64,000 bases of DNA from Paraburkholderia ferrariae NBRC 106233. Its GTDB lineage: Bacteria > Pseudomonadota > Gammaproteobacteria > Burkholderiales > Burkholderiaceae. Within the stretch, counting starts at the first letter, position 1. Every line of letters begins with the position of its first letter. Shown here piece after piece: positions 8,830-16,572 of the stretch. The position numbers were made by a program, and so were the translations under genes. Where the stretch lies: contig NZ_BAYB01000008.1 of assembly GCF_000685035.1 (NCBI RefSeq), positions 1 to 64,000 on the forward strand, read 5' to 3'. The notes under the pieces were generated by a model. It did no database searches and had not been told where the DNA came from. It was given only the letters and a program-made list of their open reading frames with translations.

Positions 8830-9639
8830 ATGCAGAACCCGTCAACCCTCGAAGTCGTCCGCGTGCGCCATCCGCTGAAGTTCCGGCTGTTGCGCGTCGC
8901 CCGCGTCGTCCCGCTTTCGCCCGCGCTCGTGCGCATCACGCTCGCGGGCGACCTGAGCGATTTCGTTTCGGCGTCGTTCGACGATCACATCAAAGTGTTC
9001 TTCCCGCGCGACGGCGCAGACCACCCCGTCATGCCCACGCCCGGCCCCGATGGCCCTGTGTTGCCGGAAGGCGCGACGCGCGCCGAGATGCGCGATTACA
9101 CGCCGTGCCGTTTCGACACCGATGCGGGCGAGCTCGATCTCGAGTTCGCGCTGCACGAAGCCGGTCCCGCCACCGCCTGGGCGGCCAACGCAAAGCCGGG
9201 GGATTATCTCGGCATCGGCGGCCCGCGCGGGTCGCTGATGATCCCCTCCGGCTTCGACTGGCACCTGCTGATCGGCGACGAAACCGCGCTGCCGGCCATC
9301 CAGCGGCGCCTGACCGAGTTGCCGCCCGGTACGCGCGTGGCCGTGGTCGTGGAAGTCGCGAATCGTGCCGCCCGTATCGCACTGCCAACCGAAACCGATC
9401 TTTACGCCATCTGGTGCTATCGCGACGAAGCGCAGTCGGAGAACCCGCTGCTCGAAGCCGTGGACGAGGTCTGGCTGCCGCCCGGCAACGGCTACGTGTG
9501 GGCCGCCGGCGAAGCCTCCGCGATCCGCGCGGTGCGCACGCACCTCGTGAACGATCGCGGCGTGGACAAGAAGCGCATTCGCGCCTCCGCCTACTGGCGG
9601 CGCGGCGCGCAGGCCGCCCACGAAACGATCGACGATTGA
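8830..9639 (+). CDS. yqjH: Siderophore-interacting protein (FAD-dependent ferric-siderophore reductase)
   Basis: Cytosolic SIP-family flavoenzyme that reduces ferric siderophores to release iron; 269 residues, normal for YqjH/ViuB. Motifs: R-D-Y-T-P-C-R-F (FAD isoalloxazine binding, residues about 83-90), GIGGPRGS (FAD/NADPH region), GDETALPAIQRRL and the C-terminal YVWAAGEASAIRAVR and RASAYWRRG signature. The ATG at 8830 is preceded by GGAGAG. It is the second gene of a probable operon with the yqjI-type repressor, so it should be derepressed with it when the metal status changes. A GC-rich hairpin follows 80 bases downstream. Confidence 0.92.
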   Translation: MQNPSTLEVVRVRHPLKFRLLRVARVVPLSPALVRITLAGDLSDFVSASFDDHIKVFFPRDGADHPVMPTPGPDGPVLPEGATRAEMRDYTPCRFDTDAGELDLEFALHEAGPATAWAANAKPGDYLGIGGPRGSLMIPSGFDWHLLIGDETALPAIQRRLTELPPGTRVAVVVEVANRAARIALPTETDLYAIWCYRDEAQSENPLLEAVDEVWLPPGNGYVWAAGEASAIRAVRTHLVNDRGVDKKRIRASAYWRRGAQAAHETIDD

Positions 9640-9720
9640 TTCATACTTGATCCGCGGATGATTCTCGCTTGATCCGCTCATTGCATCACGATGAATCCAT
9701 TCGCATTTAACCCATGCAAC

Positions 9721-9740
9721 GCGCGGCCTTCAGGCCGCGC
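9721..9740. terminator. Strong hairpin between yqjH and the next MFS gene
   Basis: A perfect 8-bp stem GCGCGGCC / GGCCGCGC with TTCA loop, followed by CTGCTTTC. The T-run is poor, so it is at best a weak intrinsic terminator separating the yqjIH operon from the MFS gene at 9768. Confidence 0.4.
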
Positions 9741-9767
9741 CTGCTTTCATGGAGCGAAACCGTTCCA

Positions 9768-11024
9768 ATGACAACCACGCTCAATCCCTTGCGCGAACGC
9801 ACCCTGCTCTGGCTGCTCGCGCTCACCCAGTTCACCGTCATCATGGATTTCATGGTGATGATGCCGCTCGGCCCGCAGATCATGCACGCGTTCAGCATCA
9901 CGCCCGCGCAGTTCGCCACGGCCGTTTCAGCCTATTCGCTGTGCTCGGGGCTCTCGGGTCTCTTCGCGGCCACCTATATCGACCGTTTCGACCGGCGCCG
10001 CCTGCTGCAGTTCGCGTATGCGCTCTTCGCGTTGTCCAACCTCGCGTGCGCACTGGCCGGCAACTTTCATATGCTGCTTGCGGCGCGCGCGTTCGCGGGC
10101 CTCACGGGCGGCGTGCTCGGCTCGATCGTGATGGCGATTGTCAGCGACGTGATTCCCGTCACGCGCCGCGGCGCGGCAACGGGCGTCATCATGACGGCGT
10201 TCTCGATGGCCGCGATCGCCGGCGTGCCGGCGGGTGTCCTGCTCGGCGCGCACTTCGGCTGGAGCGCACCGTTCATGCTGCTGGTGGCGCTTTCTGCTGC
10301 CATCTGGTGTGCCGGCACGCGCGTCGTGCCGTCGCTCACGGAGCATGTTGGCGACCGTACGCCGCTTGCGCAGATCCTGCCGCGGCTCTGGCGTCTGCTG
10401 ACACTGCCGCGTCACCTCAAGGCATTCGCGCTCACGTTCACGATGATGGCGGGGCACATGTTCGTGATCCCGTTCATCTCGCCCGTGCTCGTGGCGAATC
10501 ACGGCGTCGCGCCTCGCCAGCTCTCGTGGCTCTACATGGCAGGCGGCGCCGCCACCTTCCTGACTTCGCGCGTAGTGGGACGGCTCTCGGACCGCTACGG
10601 CAAGCGCCAGATGTTCCGCGTCATCGCCATCCTCTCGCTCGTGCCGGTGCTCTTCGTCACGCACCTGCCGGCGTTCCCGTTCGCGGGTCTCGTCGCGTTC
10701 TTCGCGTTCTTCATGGTCGTGATGTCCGGACGCATGGTGCCCATGCAGGCGCTCCTCACCACGATTCCCGAACCCGAGCGGCGCGGCGCGTTCCTGAGCG
10801 CCAATAGCGCGGTGCAGGCGCTCGGCATGGGGATAGGCGCCTGGGCCGGCGGCCTGCTGCTCGCGAACGGCCCCAACGGCACGATCACGGGTTACGGCGA
10901 TAACGGCTGGGTGGCTGCCGCCTTCACGCTCGTCACCGTGGCCTGGGTCGCGCACGTGAAGGGAACCGGCCACGACACGCCGGCGCGGCCCGCAGCTGCG
11001 CCGGCCGTCGCCCAGCCCCGCTAG
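9768..11024 (+). CDS. 12-helix MFS transporter (drug/arabinose-efflux type)
   Basis: Inner-membrane MFS exporter of 418 residues with twelve predicted helices, DHA1/AraJ-like. Helix 1 includes FTVIMDFMVMMPLGPQI, and the cytoplasmic loop 2-3 has YIDRFDRRRLL in place of the classical motif A. Helix 5 shows the GVPAGVLLGAHFGW antiporter motif, and loop 8-9 has GRLSDRYGKRQMFR. The ATG at 9768 is chosen because it directly precedes the conserved N-terminus; the frame continues upstream to 9714 through a hairpin. Its stop codon overlaps the stop of the convergent gene ending at 11021. It lies beside the iron reductase operon, so a role in siderophore or metabolite export is possible, but this rests only on context. 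Confidence 0.9.
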   Translation: MTTTLNPLRERTLLWLLALTQFTVIMDFMVMMPLGPQIMHAFSITPAQFATAVSAYSLCSGLSGLFAATYIDRFDRRRLLQFAYALFALSNLACALAGNFHMLLAARAFAGLTGGVLGSIVMAIVSDVIPVTRRGAATGVIMTAFSMAAIAGVPAGVLLGAHFGWSAPFMLLVALSAAIWCAGTRVVPSLTEHVGDRTPLAQILPRLWRLLTLPRHLKAFALTFTMMAGHMFVIPFISPVLVANHGVAPRQLSWLYMAGGAATFLTSRVVGRLSDRYGKRQMFRVIAILSLVPVLFVTHLPAFPFAGLVAFFAFFMVVMSGRMVPMQALLTTIPEPERRGAFLSANSAVQALGMGIGAWAGGLLLANGPNGTITGYGDNGWVAAAFTLVTVAWVAHVKGTGHDTPARPAAAPAVAQPR

Positions 11025-11392
11025 CAGCGCTTCATCCTGAGGACGCGCGACACCTGGGCCGCCGTGAAGCCGCTGTTGCGCGCATACGGCGCGCACGCGA
11101 GCGGCGCGACGAGCGACTCTTCCACGGTAAAGAGGCCGACGAAGCGAAACGCGTCGGTCTCCATCTTGATGAAAACCGGGATCGCGTCGTGCTGCCCTGA
11201 AAGCGTCCGGCCTGCCGCTCTCGCCGAAGCGCTGCCGTCGCAGATGATGATGTCCGGCGCCTGAGGATTGAGGTCGCCTCTCAGGCAGGCCGCCACGACT
11301 TTCCCGTTCTTCGTGGGCAGAAAGGCCTGTTTGCTGCCGCCGCAGGCCGTGTGAATGAATTCGCGGGTGTAATTCTTGTTGAGTTCAAACAT
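11021..11392 (-). CDS. Uncharacterised 123-residue cytosolic protein
   Basis: A compact soluble protein without signal or membrane segment. Segments NYTREFIHTACGGSKQAFLP, GKVVAACLRGDLNP and PVFIKMETDAFRFVGLF suggest a small beta-rich domain. It resembles DUF-type PUA/SRA-like single-domain proteins in which a YTR.EIH..GG..Q.FLP opening is followed by ACLR.DLNP and PVF.K...F..VG; this is a remembered resemblance, not a search result. The ATG at 11390-11392 precedes the conserved block. The gene is convergent with the MFS transporter, sharing overlapping stop codons, and has a perfect dyad 54 bases upstream of its start. Function unknown; an accessory origin is possible. Confidence 0.75.
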   Translation of the reverse strand: MFELNKNYTREFIHTACGGSKQAFLPTKNGKVVAACLRGDLNPQAPDIIICDGSASARAAGRTLSGQHDAIPVFIKMETDAFRFVGLFTVEESLVAPLACAPYARNSGFTAAQVSRVLRMKRC

Positions 11393-11445
11393 GGTGTTGC
11401 TCCGGGTGAAGATCATTTTTAGTCTGCATGACTAATCAATTGAAT

Positions 11446-11474
11446 TTCGAATCCGGGAATGCACGAGATTCGAA
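11446..11474. promoter_or_regulatory. Perfect 8-bp inverted repeat upstream of the 123-residue gene
   Basis: TTCGAATC (11446-11453) and GATTCGAA (11467-11474) are separated by 13 bases, 54 bases upstream of the minus-strand gene starting at 11392. The position fits an operator. The rest of the 374-base spacer 11393-11766 holds only one more dyad (11708-11726). Confidence 0.4.
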
Positions 11475-11707
11475 GGAAGAATGCGGACAGACCGCACGCG
11501 GGCGCACACGCTACCCGGGTGGCTGCGCAATGCAGCATCCCTGCAGGGTGATGGGTGCACGGGAAGAAGAATGACGCGCGCCGCCCGCCTGCTGGCAAGA
11601 CGGTGGCTCGAATGAAGCGAGACGCAGGCGTCCTGCCGCTCAGGCAGCGAAACGACTTGGAGGACGGGGACTTCGGATGGTCATGATGGCAGCGCTAGTT
11701 TCGGCTA

Positions 11708-11726
11708 CCCCAATATTCTATTGGGG
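11708..11726. terminator. Perfect hairpin downstream of the GNAT operon
   Basis: CCCCAATA and TATTGGGG form a perfect 8-bp stem with a 3-nt loop, 40 bases beyond the last gene of the minus-strand operon that ends at 11767. There is no T-run on the minus strand, so it could be a processed 3' end or a regulatory dyad rather than a simple terminator. Confidence 0.4.
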
Positions 11727-11766
11727 CGCCGCACGTTAGCAAGTAAAAAGGTCGTAAAGCCTGGCC

Positions 11767-12120
11767 TTATGCCGGTGCGGCGAGTCCGCCCTGCAGTTCC
11801 ACGTGCAATACGACGAGCCAGCGCCGTGGGCAATCGCGACGCACGCGCACCAGCGCACCACGGCGAATCGCGCCTGGGCTCACGAAGCCCCACTCGCGGG
11901 CGTCCTGCCAGGCGTGTTTCGCATCGGAACGGACCCAGACGCTCAGGACTGCGCACAACCCAAAGCTGAACAACGTCGTGATACCCAGCGCGACATCCGG
12001 GTGATTCTGATGGGCGAGAAAGGCAAAGGCGCATGTGAAAATCGGGTTCACGAATACGAGCAAAAGCGCAATGCGGACTAGCGCCCGTCGTCGCGGAGTG
12101 CCTTGAACAGCGCGAAACAT
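11767..12120 (-). CDS. Small inner-membrane protein, unknown function
   Basis: A 117-residue protein with a basic N-terminus (MFRAVQGTPRRRALVR) and two hydrophobic helices, roughly residues 17-37 (IALLLVFVNPIFTCAFAFLA) and 46-66 (ALGITTLFSFGLCAVLSVWV), followed by a charged cytoplasmic tail of about 50 residues. The positive-inside rule puts both termini in the cytoplasm. The start is the ATG at 12118-12120, only 7 bases after the stop of the acetyltransferase gene, so the two are probably co-transcribed and perhaps translationally coupled. I do not recognise the family. Confidence 0.65.
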   Translation of the reverse strand: MFRAVQGTPRRRALVRIALLLVFVNPIFTCAFAFLAHQNHPDVALGITTLFSFGLCAVLSVWVRSDAKHAWQDAREWGFVSPGAIRRGALVRVRRDCPRRWLVVLHVELQGGLAAPA

Positions 12121-12127
12121 AGGTTTC

Positions 12128-12751
12128 CTATCGTCTTCCACGCACACGGTGGGTCGCGCGCGAAGTGGCAAAACATGGCCAGCCCGCCAGCGTGGGCCGG
12201 CTGAAGACGGCGCTATCGCAATCGCAGCCCGCACAGCGGACGGTATCGATCAGGCTGAAGCCCTGCGCGTGGTAGAAGTCGAACAGAGACCGCTCCGTAA
12301 CGGGCGTTGCGAGCGCCAGTTGCAGATAGCCATGCGCCGCGGCCCAGCGATTGCCGAACGACAGCAGCGCGCGCCCTATGCCGCGCCGCTGCAGCGACGG
12401 TTCCACGCCATACCGGCACAACGTCGCGACGTCCGGGCGCCTGAAGTGCGGGCAAGCCGAAGCCGGGTCCGGTCCCTGCAAGGCAATCGTTCCGGCAAGC
12501 CGGCCGCCGCACACGGCGACAAAGCACGTCTCCTCCACCGCATAGTGATGCCGCGCGTAAGCGTTGCCTGCACGGTCCTCCGCACATTCACGCTGCGTCT
12601 CATGCGAAGCGGCCGCCCGCCGCAGCAGTTTCGTGACGAGCGCCATGGAGTCGCATTCGTGGTCGAACGGCCGGATCACAAGCCGGCCAGTCTCCGGCTG
12701 TTCCCGCACGATCCATTCATTGCTTTCTGTCGCTACACGGGCATAGGGCAT
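12128..12751 (-). CDS. GNAT-family N-acetyltransferase
   Basis: Acetyl-CoA-dependent acyltransferase of 207 residues. The central strand ETCFVAVCGGRLAGTIALQG and the pyrophosphate-binding signature Q-R-R-G-I-G-R-A-L-L after LCRYGVEPSL are diagnostic, and LFDFYHAQGFSLID is the usual C-terminal acceptor strand region. The tail is cysteine-rich (CAGCDCDS). The ATG at 12749-12751 is preceded by GGGAGACCCC; an earlier start at 12790 has none. It is the middle gene of a three-gene minus-strand group flanked by two tiny membrane proteins. The substrate (protein N-terminus, antibiotic or small amine) cannot be told from the sequence. Confidence 0.87.
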   Translation of the reverse strand: MPYARVATESNEWIVREQPETGRLVIRPFDHECDSMALVTKLLRRAAASHETQRECAEDRAGNAYARHHYAVEETCFVAVCGGRLAGTIALQGPDPASACPHFRRPDVATLCRYGVEPSLQRRGIGRALLSFGNRWAAAHGYLQLALATPVTERSLFDFYHAQGFSLIDTVRCAGCDCDSAVFSRPTLAGWPCFATSRATHRVRGRR

Positions 12752-12773
12752 GGGGTCTCCCGATTCAACCGGT

Positions 12774-12992
12774 TTACCACGACAAAACAATCAGCGGCGC
12801 GAGCGACGCCACATAGGCAGCCAGCGCCACCACGGCCCACCCGGAAGCAATTCCAATACCGGCAACGAGCGTTGCCGCAACGACGAGTACCTGCATACGC
12901 AGCATGCGATGGCGCCTGCGATCGACTTTCGACCCGATGTCATGCGGCTTGCGCAGATCGGATCGACGGGTAAAGCACGCAAAAGTAGACAT
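12774..12992 (-). CDS. Small inner-membrane protein, unknown function
   Basis: A 72-residue protein with a strongly basic first half (FTRRSDLRKPHD, DRRRHRMLRM) and two closely spaced hydrophobic helices (VLVVAATLVAGIGIA and AVVALAAYVASLAPLIVL), predicted to sit as a hairpin in the inner membrane. The ATG at 12990-12992 is preceded by GAGG 8 bases upstream. It is the first gene of the group that continues with the acetyltransferase 22 bases later and a second small membrane protein. No recognised family. Confidence 0.6.
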   Translation of the reverse strand: MSTFACFTRRSDLRKPHDIGSKVDRRRHRMLRMQVLVVAATLVAGIGIASGWAVVALAAYVASLAPLIVLSW

Positions 12993-13093
12993 GACACGAC
13001 CTCGATACGACGTTTGAGCGACAGCGTCCCAACGGTTCATCGATCATATCGGGGGCCGTCCAAAAATTTCGTAAAGAACGCGCAGCGAGCCAT

Positions 13094-13141
13094 AAACGGC
13101 CGCGCAATGAGAAAGGCTATATCGCCGCGGGCCGTTTTTTT
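13094..13141 (+). terminator. Intrinsic-terminator-like stem with T-run, no gene before it
   Basis: AAACGGCC (13094-13101) pairs with GGCCGTTT (13130-13137), and the T-run extends to 13141. The loop is long (28 nt). On the plus strand there is no annotated gene upstream between 12992 and 13094, so this could end a short RNA, act as an attenuator ahead of the gene at 13201, or be fortuitous. Confidence 0.4.
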
Positions 13142-13200
13142 GCACCGCATTTACGCCGTTCGGAATACGCTAGTCTCACCTCGACTCATTTCGAAAAAAA

Positions 13201-13554
13201 ATGCGTAGCATGAACACAGCACAAATCGTCGCCCTTCGCGACGTTATTCCGGATCCCGGCAGTCCGCTGCGTGCGGATGCGTTTGCGAAACGCCCCTCCC
13301 CCGGCTCCCGCGCCACCCTCGATATCGCCCTCACCGGGCTCACGCCCGAAATCCCCCGCGCCCATCTCGCCACGCTTCTGCGCTCGCCGCTCGGCGTCTA
13401 TGTCGTCCATACCGAAGTCTTGCGCGAAAGCGTGCATGTGCGTTTGAACATTGCCCCCGAAGACCTCGCCTTCACGCTGCACATGCTGCTCTCGATCGTG
13501 CCCGAAGCCACCATCGGCGCCGTTCATACTCACGAATGCGAAGAGGCACACTGA
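13201..13554 (+). CDS. Uncharacterised protein coupled to a DapA-family gene
   Basis: A 117-residue soluble protein of unknown family, starting MRSMNTAQIV; the second ATG at 13210 is an equally possible start and neither has a strong ribosome site. The middle forms predicted alternating strands and helices (ATLDIALTGLTPEIPRAHLA, LGVYVVHTEVLRESVHVRLN), and the C-terminus ends in HTHECEEAH, a cluster of possible metal ligands. Its stop codon TGA (13552-13554) abuts the ATG of the aldolase at 13555, which implies translational coupling and a shared task. GC-rich codon use matches the chromosome. Confidence 0.7.
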   Translation: MRSMNTAQIVALRDVIPDPGSPLRADAFAKRPSPGSRATLDIALTGLTPEIPRAHLATLLRSPLGVYVVHTEVLRESVHVRLNIAPEDLAFTLHMLLSIVPEATIGAVHTHECEEAH

Positions 13555-14439
13555 ATGGTTTCAGGCATCTGGCTTCCCATCGTCACGCCGTTCCGTTCGG
13601 GCAAAGTCGATGTGACGGCGCTGCAGGCGCTCACGGAACACTATATGGAAAGCGGCATCGCGGGCATCGTGGCGCTCGGCACCACCGGCGAAGCCGCGCT
13701 GCTTTCCGATGTCGAACGCGCGAGCGTGCTGCAGGCGATTACCGATGTCGTCGCGGGACGCCTCCCCGTGCTCGCCGGCGTGGGTGGCATGAATACGCGC
13801 GAGTTCGTGCACGAGATGCAACGGCTCGAACATTGGGATGTGGCGGGCTTTCTCGTCTCGGTGCCGGCGTATCTGTGCCCGAACCAGGAAGGTGTCGAAT
13901 GGCATTTCAGGCAGATCGCCAGGGCCACGCGGCGCCCCGTCGTGCTCTACGACGTGCCGCACCGAACCGGCGTGCCGATCGAAACCGACACGGTGCGCCG
14001 GCTGGCCGAACTCGATAACGTAGTGGCCATCAAGGCCTGCGTGAGCCAGCGCTTCGACGCGCTCGGCAACATCGCCATCGATCTGCTGTGCGGCACCGAC
14101 GAGGCGTTTCTCGATTGCCTCGCCGCGGGCGGTCACGGCGGCATTCTGGCAAGCGCGCATGTCTGCGCGGATCTGCTGGTCGAAGTGCAGACGCTCATGC
14201 AGGCGGGCAAGGCCGCCACCGCCTGCTGCATCTTCGCGGAACTGCGCCCGGTGCTGAAGCTGCTCTTCGCGGCGCCAAACCCATCTGTCATCAAGGCAAT
14301 GCTCGCGCTTGACGGCCATATGACGGAAGAAGCGCGCATGCCGATCACGCCGATTCGCGGCGAACTGCGCAATCAGCTGGCGCAGGCGCGCGAAGTGCTG
14401 GAGGCGTTGCGTTCGGCCATGCCGATGGCCGTAAGCTGA
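13555..14439 (+). CDS. dapA: Dihydrodipicolinate synthase / N-acetylneuraminate lyase family aldolase
   Basis: Class I (Schiff-base) aldolase of 294 residues with a TIM-barrel fold. The motifs of DapA are present: G-T-T-G-E-A near residue 43, the catalytic tyrosine in VLYDVPHRTGV (about residue 131) and the Schiff-base lysine in V-V-A-I-K-A-C-V (about residue 158). In lysine biosynthesis the enzyme condenses pyruvate with aspartate semialdehyde. The PHRTG and IKACV contexts differ slightly from housekeeping DapA (usually PxRT and KE), so a related activity on another aldehyde is possible. It follows the small gene at 13201 without a gap and is convergent, 4 bases apart, with the TPR/ATP-grasp gene. 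Family firm; exact substrate and symbol less so. Confidence 0.85.
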   Translation: MVSGIWLPIVTPFRSGKVDVTALQALTEHYMESGIAGIVALGTTGEAALLSDVERASVLQAITDVVAGRLPVLAGVGGMNTREFVHEMQRLEHWDVAGFLVSVPAYLCPNQEGVEWHFRQIARATRRPVVLYDVPHRTGVPIETDTVRRLAELDNVVAIKACVSQRFDALGNIAIDLLCGTDEAFLDCLAAGGHGGILASAHVCADLLVEVQTLMQAGKAATACCIFAELRPVLKLLFAAPNPSVIKAMLALDGHMTEEARMPITPIRGELRNQLAQAREVLEALRSAMPMAVS

Positions 14440-14443
14440 GAAA

Positions 14444-15823
14444 CTAGCGCGACGGCACCCGCTTTTCGAGCATGGCGTGAAATGCCCGCTTGATGCGCTC
14501 CACCGCTTCCGTCTTGTACGGAAACTGCTCGTTGTTGCCGTGGACCAGCATGCTCGCGTTGACCTCGAACACGACGAGGGTGCCGTCGTCGCCCAGCGCG
14601 CAGTCGATGCCGAAATAGTCGAGCCCGATCGTGTCGCGTACCGCCCGCAGCGCCTCGCGCTGCGCGGTGCCGAACACGCGCCAGGGGTCGTCGAGAAACG
14701 CCTGCTCTTCGGCCTGCATCCAGGGATGATCGGCCATGCCCGTCGTGGTGTGATGCACCTTCCATCGATGATCGACGGCGAGGTGGTACGGCAGGATTTC
14801 GTCGTCCACATAGAAGAAACGGTACTTGCGGAAGTAGCCGTCGTTCGAGCGATAGTCCACGTAGGGCGTGAGGTAGTAGTGCCGGGCCACATGCTTCGCG
14901 AGGAACGCCTGGAGTTGCGGCAGATCGTCGATCTTCTCGAACGCTTCGCCGCCGTGCGTACCGGCCGGTCTCACGAGCACCGGGAATGGCGGCGGCGGGG
15001 CCGCCTGCGCGGTCATCGCGTGCAGGTCGCAGGCCGGATGAAGCCGTGTCTGCGGCACGCGGCAGCCCGGCACGCCGGCGAGGCGCCGCGCCACGGCCTC
15101 GCGGCTCGTGTGCGCGATCCGCTCCGGCGGATTGACGGCCACGCGCCCCAACGCCCCGATGAACGACGCCGCGAACCCGAGCGAGGCCTGCCCGCGATCG
15201 ACGTCGGAAACGAGATTGACCACCACGTCGGCATAGCCGCGCAACCGCTCGAAATCGTAGTCCATGTCCGGCAGCACGGTCACTACGTTGCTCTCGAAGG
15301 GCGCGTTCGCCACCAGGTATTCGATGGGCGTATTACCCGCGCCGGGCGCGAATACGAACAGCACGCGAAAATCGGGCGGCGTCACAGCGGCGGGAATCAG
15401 GATGAGCGGCTTGAGCGCCAGCGCGCGGCGGTAGCTCGCATCCGCGGCCTGGTCGAGACCGAGCGCCTGCTGAAGATTGGCGACGAGGTGAACGATGGCG
15501 GCATCGTCCGGTTCGTGTTCGAGCACGCGCTCGAAATGCGCGAGCGCGCGCACCGGGCGGCCCGCACACGCTTCGGCGAGGCCCAGTTGCCGATATACCG
15601 CGGCGGCATCGCCTTCGCCGTTTTCCCGTTTGAGCAGCGGCGTGAGCCATGAAATGGCTTCGTCGAAGCGATCGCGGCGGATCAGCACCTGCGCGAGCCC
15701 GAAGCGCGCGGTCCAGTGCGTGGGATCGTTCCCGATGACTTCGCGGTAGTGGCTCTCGGCAAGATCGAGACGTCCTTCGCGATGGTGCGAAGAGGCCAGG
15801 TCAAACAAACGATCGACAGACAT
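14444..15823 (-). CDS. TPR-repeat protein with C-terminal ATP-grasp-like domain (first copy)
   Basis: A 459-residue two-part protein. Residues about 1-140 are TPR repeats (LASSHHREGRLDLAESHYRE, ALAHFERVLEHEPDDA, DASYRRALALKP). The rest resembles an ATP-grasp ligase: FPVLVRPAGTHGGEAFEKI (substrate/ATP loop), FRKYRFFYVDDEILPYHLA, a short HTTTGMADHPW loop and the Mg-binding signature LDYFGIDCAL with VVFEVNASMLVH. ATP-grasp enzymes form amide or thioester bonds through acyl phosphates; here the acceptor is unknown, and the TPRs could recruit a peptide or protein substrate. There is no signal peptide. A second copy of the same architecture lies at 28915-30258. The ATG is at 15821-15823. Confidence 0.8.
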   Translation of the reverse strand: MSVDRLFDLASSHHREGRLDLAESHYREVIGNDPTHWTARFGLAQVLIRRDRFDEAISWLTPLLKRENGEGDAAAVYRQLGLAEACAGRPVRALAHFERVLEHEPDDAAIVHLVANLQQALGLDQAADASYRRALALKPLILIPAAVTPPDFRVLFVFAPGAGNTPIEYLVANAPFESNVVTVLPDMDYDFERLRGYADVVVNLVSDVDRGQASLGFAASFIGALGRVAVNPPERIAHTSREAVARRLAGVPGCRVPQTRLHPACDLHAMTAQAAPPPPFPVLVRPAGTHGGEAFEKIDDLPQLQAFLAKHVARHYYLTPYVDYRSNDGYFRKYRFFYVDDEILPYHLAVDHRWKVHHTTTGMADHPWMQAEEQAFLDDPWRVFGTAQREALRAVRDTIGLDYFGIDCALGDDGTLVVFEVNASMLVHGNNEQFPYKTEAVERIKRAFHAMLEKRVPSR

Positions 15824-16272
15824 GATGGCAGGGCCCTGCAGCAGTACGGATGCGCGTGAACCATAGCAGAGCCAGCCGCCGTCCAGATCGCGACCTTAAT
15901 CCGGCTGCTTACGGGGTATTACCAGAAGGCCCCGACGTAATACCGCGTAACAGGAACGCCAGCCAGAAGCCCCCGCGCGAAGCAAACGCGCACCATTCGC
16001 CAAAGCCGGGCGCGAGTTCACGCGCCCGACACAACGCCGGTTCTTCATACGTGTTCGAGCGCGACATTCGCGCTCGCCTCTTTCGCGTTGCGGAGAGATG
16101 CAACGCGCACATTCTTCATATTTAATTTGGTCTACGAATGAATTTGCGTGCACCACGGGCGCGGCGCATGCGCCAGCCAACATCTTGCCCCCAGCCCTTC
16201 AGAATCCCTGCGCCGCCCCGTTATGCTGAATCGATAAGTCGTTCGCCATTCCCCTCCTCAGTATCTACCCCC
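15824..16272. other. Gene-free spacer upstream of the broken chemoreceptor
   Basis: About 450 bases with only short atypical frames. A perfect 8-bp inverted repeat CGCGTTGC / GCAACGCG (16084-16107, 8-nt loop) lies in the middle. The AT-rich stretch after it (near 16110-16135) would be a plausible promoter for the former chemoreceptor gene. No ribosome-site-supported gene was found. Confidence 0.45.
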
Positions 16273-16572
16273 ATGAGGCTTGGTCGCAAGATTCCTCTCG
16301 CCTTCGGCGCCGCACGCACGTTAATGTCCGCGGGGGCTTTCTACGACATTCATATGCTGAATCACGCCGTCGATACGTATTGCACCTCCGTGCAGGACGC
16401 CGCCGCGAACGAGCGCATGGCATCGGCCACGCTCGCTGCGTTCAAGCCGCAGGTACAGGAGTGGAAAGACACCCTGCTGCGCGGCAAGGATCCGCAAAAG
16501 CTCGATCGCTACTAGAGTGCGTTCCAGACGCGCGAGCATACGGTCGATGAACTGACCGCCTCGCTCGAACAA
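16273..16572 (+). pseudogene. 5' remnant of a methyl-accepting chemotaxis protein gene
   Basis: The translation MRLGRKIPLAFGA is a typical chemoreceptor N-terminus; the first membrane helix and the start of a four-helix-bundle ligand-binding domain follow (HAVDTY, ERMASATLAAFK, EWKDTLLRGKDPQKLDRY). A TAG stop interrupts the frame at 16513-16515, after which the same frame continues with chemoreceptor-like SAFQTREHTVDELTASLEQ up to 16572. The normal residue is likely Trp (TGG to TAG), an inference from related receptors. Beyond 16572 similarity ends abruptly; the C-terminal end of such a receptor reappears at 20610. The gene is dead: nonsense mutation plus loss of the central portion. Confidence 0.8.

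Noticed and set aside
13094..13141. Terminator of the minus-strand GNAT operon
   Set aside because: The T-run is on the plus strand and the operon is transcribed away from it, so it cannot terminate that operon.
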